A stretch of 64,000 nt of DNA from Phycisphaerales bacterium (GTDB taxonomy: Bacteria > Planctomycetota > Phycisphaerae > Phycisphaerales > UBA1924). Both the position numbers and the translations under genes were made by a program. Every line of letters begins with the position of its first letter. Position 1 is the first letter of the stretch. Below, in pieces: positions 9,181 through 17,622 of this stretch. The notes under the pieces are model-generated. The model ran no database searches. It saw only the letters and a program-made list of their open reading frames with translations, and was not told where the DNA came from. The DNA lies in NCBI GenBank assembly GCA_007693785.1, contig RECY01000026.1:186001-250000 (forward strand). Reading direction: 5' to 3'.

Positions 9181-10431
9181 GTGATCAATCTGGACAACAA
9201 CGCGACGACCCAGCCGAGCCCCGGCGTGGTCGAGGCCGTCACGCGCGGGCTGACCGAGTGCTGGCACAACCCGAGCTCGATCCACCGCCCCGGGCAGGCC
9301 GCCAAGCGGGAGATGGAGCTGGCGCGGAAGCGCGTCGCGGAGCTCATCGGCGCACGCGCCAAGGAGATCGTCTTCACTGGGAGCGGGACCGAGGCGATCG
9401 ACTTCGCCGTCCGGGGCCTGATGCACGCGAGCGGGAAGCGGACGGTCATCACCACCTCCGTCGAGCACTCGGCCGTGCGCGAGCTGGTTAAGGACGGGTG
9501 CGAGCGCGAGCTGTTCGAGGTCCGGCGACTGCCGATGAACAGCGCGGGCGTCGTCGACGCCGACGCCCTCCCGGGGCTGCTCGACGACACCGTCGGCGTC
9601 GTCAGCGTCCAGTGGGCGAACAACGAGACGGGCGCGGTGCAGCCGATCGGGCGCATCTCGCGACTCTGCCGCGAGCGCGGCGTCCCCTTCCACTGCGACG
9701 GCACCCAGTGGGTCGGCAAGCTCCCGGCCGACGTCGGGAGCGCGAGCCGCAAGCCGAGCGAGCAGGTGAGCCTCGCGGACGTGACCGACGAGCGGGCGGA
9801 CCTTGGCGCGCTCGTCGACGTGCTGACCTTCGCGCCGCACAAGTTCTACGGGCCGAAGGGCGTCGGGTGCGTCTGGATCCGTCGCGGTGTCCGCGTCCGC
9901 CCGGTCATTCACGGCGCTCAGGAGCTCGGGCGTCGCGGCGGGACGGAGAACGTCCCCGGCATCATGGGCGCGGGCGTCGCGTGCGAAGAGATGCACGCCT
10001 GGCTCGCCAGCCCCGCGGAGCGACAGCGTTTGGGCGCCCTGCGCGACCTCTTCGAGCGGCTCGTGCTGGAGGCCTGCCCGGGCGCGAAGGTCAACGGGCC
10101 GACGGGCCCCGGGGCGCGCGTCTGGAACACGACCAACATCGGCTTCCCGCGTCTGGAGGCCGACGCGATCCTGCTGCTCCTTTCGGAGCGCGGCGTGTGC
10201 GCCTCGGCAGGCTCGGCCTGCGCCAGCGGGAGCCTCGACCCCTCCCCGGTCCTGCTCGCGATGGGTATCGACCCGATTTACGCCCACGGGTCGGTCCGCT
10301 TCAGCCTCGGCATCCGCTCCACCGAGGCGGACATCCGCGAGGCGGTCGAGATCGTCCGGACCTGCATCGAAAAGCTCGGCGGGAGCGCGGCCCCGCCCGC
10401 CCCCGCCCCGGCCCACGCCGCCCGGGGATAA
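9181..10431 (+). CDS. Cysteine desulfurase, NifS/IscS family
   Basis: A 416-residue PLP enzyme that removes sulfur from cysteine to form an enzyme persulfide for Fe-S clusters or tRNA thiolation. Visible motifs: N-terminal LDNNATTQPSPGVVEA, substrate-binding NNETGAVQPI, the PLP lysine in PHKFYGPKGVG, RRGGTENVPG, and the catalytic cysteine loop ASAGSACASGSLDPS. The GTG start begins the conserved N-terminus exactly and has a -10 hexamer six bases upstream. A ~20-residue insertion follows the CDGTQW(V)GK segment. rsmD begins 41 bases downstream. No iscU or iscA lies next to it, so the exact role (IscS-, NifS- or thiolation-type) is open. Confidence 0.93.
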   Translation: MINLDNNATTQPSPGVVEAVTRGLTECWHNPSSIHRPGQAAKREMELARKRVAELIGARAKEIVFTGSGTEAIDFAVRGLMHASGKRTVITTSVEHSAVRELVKDGCERELFEVRRLPMNSAGVVDADALPGLLDDTVGVVSVQWANNETGAVQPIGRISRLCRERGVPFHCDGTQWVGKLPADVGSASRKPSEQVSLADVTDERADLGALVDVLTFAPHKFYGPKGVGCVWIRRGVRVRPVIHGAQELGRRGGTENVPGIMGAGVACEEMHAWLASPAERQRLGALRDLFERLVLEACPGAKVNGPTGPGARVWNTTNIGFPRLEADAILLLLSERGVCASAGSACASGSLDPSPVLLAMGIDPIYAHGSVRFSLGIRSTEADIREAVEIVRTCIEKLGGSAAPPAPAPAHAARG

Positions 10432-10472
10432 GGCGGACTTGATCCCGGGCGGCGGTCGGCGTTGGCTTGCCC

Positions 10473-11330
10473 ATGCGCATCATCGGCGGAGAGCTCAAGC
10501 GTCGGAAGCTGCACTCGCCCCCCGCGGGGGCCCCGACACGCCCGATCCCGGACATGGTCCGCCAGGCGCTGTTCAACCTGCTCCGCGGGCACACCGAGGG
10601 CCAGCCGGTCTTCGACGCGTTCGCGGGCACCGGGGCGATCGGGATCGAGGCGTTGAGCCGCGGCGCGTCGCGGTGCGTGTTTGTGGAGCGGGACAAGCGA
10701 ATGGCCGCGGTCCTGCAGCGGAACCTGGACGAGCTGGGGTTGTCGGACCGCGCGTCGGTGGTGATCGGCGACGCGCTGGGCCCGTCGGCGTTGAGCCGGT
10801 GCCCGTCGCCGGTGCACCTGGCGTTTTTCGATCCGCCGTACCCTCTGGTGCGGGAGCCCTCGCAGTGGCCGCGCGTGGTGACGCAGCTCTCGCGGATCGG
10901 GGAGAAGCTGACGCCGGACGGGTTCCTGGTGCTGCGGACGCCATGGGCGTTCTACCACGAGATCGGCGGCGGGGCGGAAGAGGGGGACGAGGACGCGCCC
11001 CCGTCGGATGGCAAGCCCCGTCGCGGCGAGCGCCCGGCGCGGGGCGGCTCGGCGCGGTCGCGGCCCCCGGAGCGTGCTCGGACGCCGCGGACGGTGTCGG
11101 TCTCGCTGGAGGACGCCGGGGCGGAGGACCTGCTGGACGCGTTCGAGGCCGAGCTGGTGGCGGCCGGCGGCGGGGGTGTCGGGGGTTCTGGGGAGGGCGG
11201 CAAGCGGGTGACGCGCACGCCGGTGGATCTCTCCATTCCCGGGCTGGTCGGCCCGGAAACGCACCCCTATCGGCATACGGCGGTTCATCTCTACATGCGG
11301 GCCCCGGCGGGCGCCAAAGGCGCGTTGTAG
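10473..11330 (+). CDS. rsmD: 16S rRNA (guanine(966)-N2)-methyltransferase RsmD, extended
   Basis: A Rossmann-fold SAM-dependent methyltransferase acting on 16S rRNA in the 30S subunit. It shows MRIIGGELKRRKL at the N-terminus, motif I DAFAGTGAIGIEALSRGA with the acidic VERD strand end, and the catalytic DPPY. At 285 residues it is about 90 longer than the usual ~190. The extra length is a Pro/Arg/Ser/Gly-rich, probably disordered segment (residues ~172-255) near the C-terminus, followed by a short tail with HPYRHTAVHLYMR. ATG 10473 is preferred to TTG 10467 on family alignment. It probably forms a unit with the cysteine desulfurase gene. Confidence 0.9.
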   Translation: MRIIGGELKRRKLHSPPAGAPTRPIPDMVRQALFNLLRGHTEGQPVFDAFAGTGAIGIEALSRGASRCVFVERDKRMAAVLQRNLDELGLSDRASVVIGDALGPSALSRCPSPVHLAFFDPPYPLVREPSQWPRVVTQLSRIGEKLTPDGFLVLRTPWAFYHEIGGGAEEGDEDAPPSDGKPRRGERPARGGSARSRPPERARTPRTVSVSLEDAGAEDLLDAFEAELVAAGGGGVGGSGEGGKRVTRTPVDLSIPGLVGPETHPYRHTAVHLYMRAPAGAKGAL

Positions 11331-11369
11331 AGCGCTCGGCGGCTGGGGCGTTCTCACGACGGGGCACCG

Positions 11370-12884
11370 GTGTTGCGTGATCGTGGGCACAATCCGGGTC
11401 GGGCGTGGTCGCTTTGGTCGTGGCGTCGGGCGGTCGCGTCGGGCGTGGTCGTGGCTTCCTCGATCGCGTTCGGGCTGGTCGGCGGGCAGGAAGCCCGGGC
11501 GGGCGTGTGCGCGAGCCCGGGGGTCGTGGAGCTGGCGCGGGACGAGGCGTCGGGCGTGGTGAGCGCGTGGCTCGCGAGCGGGGTCCGCGTCCATGCGAAG
11601 GCGATGCCCGAGGCCGAGCAGGTCCGGATCTCGGCCGTCTTCGCGGGTGGGGAGATGCTCGAGACGCCCGAAGCGCGGGGCGTCGCGTCGTTGATCGCGT
11701 CGGCCGGGCTCGGGCGCGCCTCGCACGGGGGCGCGCCGACGGTCGAGACCGACGCGGAGCTTTCGCGGCGCGGCGTGACGGTGACGGCCTACGTGATGCG
11801 CGACGCGATCCGCCTGGACCTGGGCGGGCCGGCGGGCGAGCTGGGCTGGATGCTGGAGCTGCTCGGCGCGGTGGCGCGGGAGCCGCGGATCGAGGCGGGC
11901 CCGGCGCGGGCGTGGCGTCAGGCGTACGGGTCGCTCGCCGAGCGTGCGACGGCGGACCCGATGCTGCGTCTGCGTCAGTCGCTGCTGGGGGCGTTGACGA
12001 GCGGCGCGGGGCAGGACCTGGCGTCGAGCGGGTCGGTGCATCTGGATCATCTGACGGCGGAGCTGGCGTCGTCGTGGATCACGCGTCTGGTGGTCGAGGC
12101 GCCGATGGAAGTGGCGATCGTCGGCGCGCTGAGCTGGGCGGACGCGATAGCGCAGGCCGAGGGGGCGCTCGCGGGGTTGCCCGTGCGGGCGCGAATCGCG
12201 CCGGGTGTGCGCGGGGGCGGGCGCGAGGGCGGTGCGGTGCGAGCGCCGGCGCGGGATGGCGCGGGGGCTCGGCTCGGCGTGCTGGGCCCGACGTACGTGG
12301 AGCGGATGGAAGGCGGCGGCCGATCGGCGGTGCTGGTGGGCTTCGAGGGGCCGGGGATGGACCAGCTCCGGGAGCTGCGCGCGGTGACGCTGGCGCGGGA
12401 GGTGCTGAGCGACCGGGTCTCGGACCGTCTGTCGGATCGGGAGTCGTCGCAGCACGCGTGGGCGGCGTTGATGCCGGGGGATTCGGGGGCGAGCCTCGGG
12501 CTGTTCGCGTTGATCGTGTCGGCCCCGAGCCACCGGGCGGACCAGCTCGTGGGGCTGGCGCAGGTGGAGCTCTCGCGGTTCGCGAGCGAGGGCCCGACGG
12601 ACGCGGAACTGGCGACGGCCAAGGCCGACGTGGACCGTCGCCTTGCGGCCCAGCTCGCGAGCCCTGTCCATTGGGCCGCCCGCCTCAGCACGCTGACCTA
12701 CCGCGGGCAGCGTCTGGAAGACCTGACCGGGGCCCGCGCGGCGTACGAGTCGATCTCGCCCGCTGAAGTGCGGGAGACCTTCCGCGCCTGGATGGCCCGC
12801 GGCGCGGGCGCCCTCGCGAGCGAACTCCCGGGCGATCGGGAAGGGCTGCTGGTGGTGCAGGTGATCGGGGTCGAGGCGGACTGA
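11370..12884 (+). CDS. M16 peptidase-like protein lacking the zinc motif
   Basis: A 504-residue exported protein with an N-terminal hydrophobic signal segment (VASGVVVASSIAFGLVGG). The body has the M16 (pitrilysin/processing-peptidase) layout: two alpha/beta halves, with TPEARGVASLIASAGLGRAS where active members have a GxxHFLEH-like zinc site, and a second half with the typical ELxxAKxxxxRxLA-type helix (ELATAKADVDRRLAAQL). HxxEH is absent, so it is probably a non-catalytic M16 partner. Active M16 subunits are often paired with an inactive one, but no active partner is adjacent. The GTG start lies 39 bases after rsmD and is not well fixed. Confidence 0.65.
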   Translation: MLRDRGHNPGRAWSLWSWRRAVASGVVVASSIAFGLVGGQEARAGVCASPGVVELARDEASGVVSAWLASGVRVHAKAMPEAEQVRISAVFAGGEMLETPEARGVASLIASAGLGRASHGGAPTVETDAELSRRGVTVTAYVMRDAIRLDLGGPAGELGWMLELLGAVAREPRIEAGPARAWRQAYGSLAERATADPMLRLRQSLLGALTSGAGQDLASSGSVHLDHLTAELASSWITRLVVEAPMEVAIVGALSWADAIAQAEGALAGLPVRARIAPGVRGGGREGGAVRAPARDGAGARLGVLGPTYVERMEGGGRSAVLVGFEGPGMDQLRELRAVTLAREVLSDRVSDRLSDRESSQHAWAALMPGDSGASLGLFALIVSAPSHRADQLVGLAQVELSRFASEGPTDAELATAKADVDRRLAAQLASPVHWAARLSTLTYRGQRLEDLTGARAAYESISPAEVRETFRAWMARGAGALASELPGDREGLLVVQVIGVEAD

Positions 12885-12892
12885 GGCTTCAC

Positions 12893-12921
12893 AAAAAACC
12901 GGGCCGCTCGAAGGGGCCCGG
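12893..12921 (-). terminator. Terminator of atpG (minus strand)
   Basis: CCGGGCC (12899-12905) pairs with GGCCCGG (12915-12921). On the minus strand it is followed by TTTTTT. It separates the convergent M16-like gene and atpG. Confidence 0.85.
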
Positions 12922-12954
12922 CGATCGATCGCCCGGTTCTATTCAGACCAGAAT

Positions 12955-13833
12955 CTACTCGAGCGCGGCCGCACCGGAGATGATCTCGGTCAGTTCCGTC
13001 GTGATCTGGGCCTGGCGCGCGCGGTTGTACTCGCGGCTCAGGGCCTTGCCCATCTTGCCGGCGTTGTCGGTCGCCGCCTTCATCGCGATCATCCGCGCGA
13101 CGTGCTCGCTCACCACCGCGTCGTTGAACGCCTGGAACAAGAGGCTCTTGATCGCGGCCGGGAGCAGCTCGGCCAGCAGTTCCGGGCCCTTCGGGCTCAG
13201 CTCGTACTCGACACCCGCGCCCGACGACTGCTCCGCGTCGCCCTTGTCCTTCGCGGGCGGCGGGGTCAGCGGGAGGAGCTGGAGGATCTCAGGGCGCTGC
13301 TGCCCGGCGGAGATGAACTTCATGTAGATCACGCGGACGCGACGGACCTCGCCGCTGGTGAACCGCTCGATGTAGCGTTGCGCGAGGCGCTCGACGTCCT
13401 CGTACCGCGGTGTGTCGCCGATGACGTGGTGGGCGCTGACGGGGATCGCGTTGAACTTGAAGGTGTTCAAGCCCTTCTTGCCCACGACCTCGACGTCGCC
13501 GGCGCGGGCGGTCTGCTCTTCGCGGAAGACGCGGAGGGCGGTCTTCACGATGTTGCCGTTGTAGGGCCCGCAGAGGCCGCGGTCGCTGCTGATGACCAGC
13601 GTGAGCTCGCGCGCCCCGTCGGCGCCTTCTTCAAGGAGCGGGTGGCTCAGCCCGCCGCCGGCGGCGAGTTCGTTGACCAGGCCGAACAGGGCCTCGTTGT
13701 AGGGGCGTGCGTTGACCGCTCGCCCCTGGGCGGCGCTGAACTTGGCGGTCGCGATCATCTGCATCGTGCGCGTGATGCGCTTGATGTTCCCGACCGCCTT
13801 CATCCGCAGCTTGATCTCTCGGCTCTTGCCCAT
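12955..13833 (-). CDS. atpG: ATP synthase F1 subunit gamma
   Basis: Central rotor-shaft subunit of F1Fo ATP synthase, 292 residues. The N-terminal helix GKSREIKLRMKAVGNIKRITRTMQMI and the C-terminal helix SREYNRARQAQITTELTEIISGA are diagnostic, as is LTLVISSDRGLCGPYN. A ~25-residue acidic insertion (around KDKGDAEQSSG) is not typical. TACCAT lies eight bases upstream of the ATG. The normal neighbours atpA and atpD are not adjacent: atpD lies 24 kb away in this window and no other subunit gene is seen. A terminator follows directly, so the gene is probably monocistronic. Confidence 0.96.
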   Translation of the reverse strand: MGKSREIKLRMKAVGNIKRITRTMQMIATAKFSAAQGRAVNARPYNEALFGLVNELAAGGGLSHPLLEEGADGARELTLVISSDRGLCGPYNGNIVKTALRVFREEQTARAGDVEVVGKKGLNTFKFNAIPVSAHHVIGDTPRYEDVERLAQRYIERFTSGEVRRVRVIYMKFISAGQQRPEILQLLPLTPPPAKDKGDAEQSSGAGVEYELSPKGPELLAELLPAAIKSLLFQAFNDAVVSEHVARMIAMKAATDNAGKMGKALSREYNRARQAQITTELTEIISGAAALE

Positions 13834-13841
13834 AGGACGCG

Positions 13842-13847
13842 ATGGTA
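13842..13847 (-). promoter_or_regulatory. -10 hexamer TACCAT before atpG
   Basis: Eight bases before the atpG start codon, slightly wider than the six-base spacing seen elsewhere. Confidence 0.45.
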
Positions 13848-13886
13848 GGCCCGCCCCGGGGCGGTCGGGAAGCGCCGGGGGCCGCC

Positions 13887-14174
13887 TCAGCGCTCGGGCG
13901 AGGCGGGGTTGGCGAGGGTGGGCGTGGGCGGGGCGACGGCTGCGGGTCGGTCGGCCCGCGGGTCGCTGGAGTGGTCGCTCCCGGCGGCTTCCTGCGCTCG
14001 GCGGGGGGTGAGCCCGGCGCGGGGGTCGTCGTCGAGCCCGCCCATGCGTGCGCCGGGGAAGGCCATCGGGAAGGCGTAGCTCAGGCTGGTCACGTCGTCG
14101 CGCCCGGGGGCGGGGGGCGTCGGGGCGGGGCGGGGGGAAGCCGCGTGGGCGGCACGGTGGTTGGAGCTGGTCAT
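13887..14174 (-). CDS. Small low-complexity hypothetical protein
   Basis: A 95-residue protein rich in Pro, Ala and Asp, with no recognisable domain. The start MTSSNHRAAHAAS is supported by GGGAGGG six to seven bases upstream on the minus strand. A possible conserved core is SLSYAFPMAFPGARMGG. It ends 53 bases before the atpG start. It could be a spurious ORF in GC-rich DNA; the ribosome binding site is the main support. Confidence 0.45.
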   Translation of the reverse strand: MTSSNHRAAHAASPRPAPTPPAPGRDDVTSLSYAFPMAFPGARMGGLDDDPRAGLTPRRAQEAAGSDHSSDPRADRPAAVAPPTPTLANPASPER

Positions 14175-14450
14175 GGAACATCCCTCCCTTTCCGCGTGAG
14201 CCGCGACGTCGATCCGCCGGTATCGGCCGGATCCACGCCCGCGATCGTTCCGAGTGCGAGCGACGGTGCAACTCACCCCCTCGGCCTGGTTCCTACGCCC
14301 GCACGACCGATCGGTTCGGCACGTCCCGAACGGGGCGCACAGATTGGGTGAACGCCCCGCGGGCTTCGCCCCCGGGTGGGGCGAGGCCGGACGAGGCGCC
14401 CGCACCCGTCGCTGTCGCGCCGGGCTCGGTTGTCCTTCGTTGTGTGCCGC
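14175..14450. other. Intergenic region
   Basis: 276 bases between two minus-strand genes. It contains GC-rich partial hairpins (for example GGTTCGGCACGTCCCGAACGG near 14312-14334) and no ORF that I can support. Confidence 0.4.
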
Positions 14451-15107
14451 TCAGATCGTCGCGAAGACCGGTAACTGGTCGCCCGGGAGGCCGAGCCCCG
14501 CGATCGGCGGGGCGAGGGGGCTGCTCAGCTCATCGAAGCGGGACGCGGGGAGGTGGACGGTGCCCCAGCGCGGGCTGCGGGTTTTCATGTGGGCCCGGTA
14601 GTCGCGGATGCGCACCGCGCGGACGGCGTACCAGCGGTCGCGGTGCTCGAAGACCTCTTCAAAGAGTGCGGCCGGGGGCATCTCGGCGCACCAGTACAGG
14701 AACACAAAGACGGCCTCGAACCCCTCGCCAAAGAGCGCCTCCCAGGTCGAGAGGCTCTGCACGTCCTCGAGCGTCGCCCAGCTTTCGAGGCGTGTCTTGC
14801 GCTCGCGCGGCGGCTCGCCGGCGCGGGTCAGGCGGAGTTGGCCGGGCTCCTCGGCGCGGGCGGCTCGGGCGCCCCGCGGGCGGGCGATCTTGCGTCCTTT
14901 GATCTCGACGAGTAGGTTGGGGTCGCCGTAGAGGACGAAGTCGAAGCTCTTGAGCGTGTGCTCGTTCCCGTCGCCGTCCGGCGCGAGGCGGAGGCGGGCC
15001 GACTCGGGCAGCAGGGCCTTGCGGGCCTCGTCGACCGCGACGTACGGGATCCGACGGGCGCGGAGAAAGGCCTCGAACGCGTGCTCGTAGTGGTGGCGGC
15101 GTTGCAT
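14451..15107 (-). CDS. HYEHAFE-motif protein, PD-(D/E)XK nuclease-like
   Basis: A 218-residue protein that starts with RRHHYEHAFEAFLRARRIPY, the motif from which the HYExAFE family takes its name in public annotation. A later segment SFDFVLYGDPNLLVEIKGRK has the D...ExK arrangement of the PD-(D/E)XK nuclease fold, and the preceding Glu in the HYE helix fits the first helix of that fold. It may therefore bind or cut nucleic acid, but no activity is shown by the sequence. TAGGCT lies nine bases before the ATG with no Shine-Dalgarno. Neighbours give no pathway clue. Confidence 0.75.
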   Translation of the reverse strand: MQRRHHYEHAFEAFLRARRIPYVAVDEARKALLPESARLRLAPDGDGNEHTLKSFDFVLYGDPNLLVEIKGRKIARPRGARAARAEEPGQLRLTRAGEPPRERKTRLESWATLEDVQSLSTWEALFGEGFEAVFVFLYWCAEMPPAALFEEVFEHRDRWYAVRAVRIRDYRAHMKTRSPRWGTVHLPASRFDELSSPLAPPIAGLGLPGDQLPVFATI

Positions 15108-15116
15108 CCGGCCAGA

Positions 15117-15122
15117 AGCCTA
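15117..15122 (-). promoter_or_regulatory. -10 hexamer TAGGCT before HYEHAFE gene
   Basis: Nine bases before the ATG at 15107 on the minus strand. Confidence 0.4.
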
Positions 15123-15277
15123 CCCGGAGGTGGGCGAGGGGGCAATGGAAGATGACCAGATGGACAAAAAGGCAGAGGGCCAGATTCGGAGCGTGGTGAC
15201 GTGCGCGTGCGGCGCTCCGGTTGCCCACTGCTCGGGCTTTGGCGATTTGGCCCTTTGCCCCTCTGGTCCTCTCCGCG

Positions 15278-16573
15278 TCAGCGGCGATCGATCATCAACT
15301 GCAGGAACCGCTGCTCGGCTTCCTGGAAGCGGGCGAGGGTCTCGCTCAGCCCGTGTTCGGCGGCCTCGGCCTGCTCGGCGCGGGGCGTGTCGGTCGTCGC
15401 CACGATGCGGAGGCGCTCGGTTGCGTCCCGCAAGTCGCTCGCGGCGAGGGCATAGCTGCGGGCGGCGTCGTAGAGGAGCTGGGTTTCCAGTTCCTTGGTG
15501 TCCGGGCGCGTCAGGAGGCGCCACGGGGCGGCCCGGATCTCGATCGCCGCCAGCTTGAGCTGGTCGCTCGCGAGACGACCGTTCGCGAGGATGCGGACCA
15601 ACGCGTCCTGCTCGTTGTTGAGCAGGGACTGCGCGTCGCGAGCGATCGCTTCGAACGACTCGGCCCCGCCCCGGGCGGCCGCGAGCGTCGGGCTCCCGTG
15701 CTCGTCCCAGCTCGCGCGGACGCTGTCGGCCAGCGCCGCTAGGTCGTTCGTGGCACGCTCGATGGACGGACGCGTGGTTTGGAGCGTCCCCCGCACGTCG
15801 GTGACGAGCCCCTCGCCCTGGCTCACGAGACGCCCGGCGTCGTCGAGCAGGCCCGGGGCGCGACGGGTGGCCTCGCGGGCGTCGGTCAGCACGCCGGTGA
15901 TGTCCGTGCTCCAGGCGGGGAGGCGGTCGTCCATGAGCGAGCGCACCCGGGCGGCGGCGGCGCGCAGGTCGGCGAGGGCGGCCCGCGCGTCGTGCAGCGC
16001 GGGGTCGGTCTCCAGGTCGATCGCGGCCACGATCCGGTTGCTCTCGGCGAGAAAGTGCTCGAGGTGATCGACGATGCGTCCGACGGCCATCGCCTGCGAC
16101 TCGCCGAAGCCCGCCCCGGCGAGGAAGGCGGGCGGGGCGATCGTGCCGGTGACGGTCCCCCCGGCGTCGAGGCGGGCCGCGGTCGCGGTGCGCCCGCCCG
16201 CGCCGGCGATGTTGACCGAAGAAAGTGTGCCGACGAGGGGTCGCTCGAGGTAGACCAGCGCGTCGTCGTAGAGGGTCAGCTCGGTGCGGACGCGGGCGTC
16301 GACGAGGACGGCGGTGGGTCGCCCCTGGTCGTCGCGCTCGAAGCGGACGCCGGAGACCTGCCCCGCGGGGAGCCCGCCGACGGTGACCGGCGAGCCCGAA
16401 TCGAGCCCGGGGGCGCCGACGGTCATGGGGAAGCGGAAGACGTAGGCGGTGCGCCGCTCGAGGCGGACCTCGGCGAGGATGAAGCTGACGCCGACCGCGA
16501 GCAGCAGGGCGCTGATCAGGAAGGCGCCGGTGAGCACGTTGTTCCGCGCTTGGGGATCCCAGGCCACTCGCAC
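15278..16573 (-). CDS. mlaD: MlaD/MCE-family lipid transport protein
   Basis: A 431-residue inner-membrane protein. One N-terminal transmembrane helix (LTGAFLISALLLAVGVSFIL) is followed by an MCE domain (residues ~35-120; FRFPMTVGAPGLDSGSPVTVGGLPAGQVSGV). A long helical coiled-coil region follows to the C-terminus, as in PqiB/YebT- or Mce-like forms rather than the short E. coli MlaD. It should sit in the periplasm and carry phospholipid between membranes. It lies 64 bases downstream of mlaF on the same strand. The GTG start is a choice by family layout. No mlaE permease is visible beside it. Confidence 0.88.
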   Translation of the reverse strand: MRVAWDPQARNNVLTGAFLISALLLAVGVSFILAEVRLERRTAYVFRFPMTVGAPGLDSGSPVTVGGLPAGQVSGVRFERDDQGRPTAVLVDARVRTELTLYDDALVYLERPLVGTLSSVNIAGAGGRTATAARLDAGGTVTGTIAPPAFLAGAGFGESQAMAVGRIVDHLEHFLAESNRIVAAIDLETDPALHDARAALADLRAAAARVRSLMDDRLPAWSTDITGVLTDAREATRRAPGLLDDAGRLVSQGEGLVTDVRGTLQTTRPSIERATNDLAALADSVRASWDEHGSPTLAAARGGAESFEAIARDAQSLLNNEQDALVRILANGRLASDQLKLAAIEIRAAPWRLLTRPDTKELETQLLYDAARSYALAASDLRDATERLRIVATTDTPRAEQAEAAEHGLSETLARFQEAEQRFLQLMIDRR

Positions 16574-16637
16574 ACCCTCCTGCCGCGTCGTTGCGTGGTT
16601 CGCCGTGGTTGGCGCAGGGGAGGGTAGCCGACGGGGT

Positions 16638-17585
16638 TCAGCCCCGGCGCGTCGCTTCGACGCTGGGCGTGCGCTCGATGGGGCGTGCGTCGCCGAAGAG
16701 GGCGCGCTCGAAGCCCTCGCTGGAGCGCCGGGCCGTCAGCGGGCCTTCCGGGTCGCCCCGGAGGAACTGGCGGATGAGGCGTTCGCTCTCGGGCCGCCCG
16801 GCGGCCTGCTCGGCGGGCTCGTCGCGGAGCGCCTCGTACCACTGTCGGGTTTCGACGCGGAGCATGCGCCCCTTGTCGAGCATCGCCATGCGGTCGGCGA
16901 TGGTGAAGGCCGAGTCCATCTCGTGGGTGACGACGACGCTGGTGACGCCGATTTTTTTGCTCAGCGCGACGATGAGCTGATCGATCTCGGCGCTGGTGAC
17001 CGGGTCGAGGCCGGCGCTGGGCTCGTCATAGAAGAGGATCTGGGGGTCGAGGGCGAGGGCGCGGGCGAGCCCGGCGCGTTTTTTCATCCCGCCGGAGATC
17101 TGGGAGGGGTACTTGTCGGCGTGCTCGCGGAGCCCGACGAGTTCGAGCTTGATCTGGACCTGGATCTCGATGATCTCGCGGTCGAGCTCGGTGTGCTCGA
17201 TGAGGGGGAGGGCGACGTTCTCGCGCAGGGTCATGCTGTTGAAGAGCGCGCCGGACTGGAAGAGGATGCCGAAGCGTTTGCGGACGCTGTTGAGCCCGTC
17301 CTCGTCGAGGGTGCAGATGTTCTGCCCGAAGAGCTCGACCGAGCCGGCGTCGGGGCGGAGCGAGCCGATCATGAGCCGGAGGGTGGTGCTCTTGCCGGAG
17401 CCGGAGCCGCCCATGACGACCATGGTCTCGCCGCGCCGGACGTCGAGGGAGAGCGCTTCGAGGACGGTCTGCCCGCCGAAGCGTTTGGTGACGTCGCGGA
17501 GACGGATAACCACGTCGCCCGCGCCCGCTTCCGGCTCCGAAGCGGGGGGGCGCTGGGCGTCGGGGTTCGTCGGGGCGGTCGTCAC
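16638..17585 (-). CDS. mlaF: Mla-type ABC transporter ATP-binding protein
   Basis: A 315-residue ATPase that would energise phospholipid transport at the inner membrane. Walker A is MGGSGSGKSTTLR, the signature is ISGGMKKRAGLARAL, Walker B is ILFYDEPSAGLDP and the switch is VVVTHEMDSAF. ISGGMKKR and the STTLR Walker A are characteristic of the MlaF/MKL branch. A ~25-residue Pro/Ala-rich N-terminal leader and a ~60-residue C-terminal extension flank the domain. mlaD follows downstream. The upstream gene is a DUF4190-like protein, not mlaE. Confidence 0.9.
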   Translation of the reverse strand: MTTAPTNPDAQRPPASEPEAGAGDVVIRLRDVTKRFGGQTVLEALSLDVRRGETMVVMGGSGSGKSTTLRLMIGSLRPDAGSVELFGQNICTLDEDGLNSVRKRFGILFQSGALFNSMTLRENVALPLIEHTELDREIIEIQVQIKLELVGLREHADKYPSQISGGMKKRAGLARALALDPQILFYDEPSAGLDPVTSAEIDQLIVALSKKIGVTSVVVTHEMDSAFTIADRMAMLDKGRMLRVETRQWYEALRDEPAEQAAGRPESERLIRQFLRGDPEGPLTARRSSEGFERALFGDARPIERTPSVEATRRG

Positions 17586-17622
17586 GGTGGGTTGCGAGGG
17601 CGGGGCGGTTTCGGGATGGACG

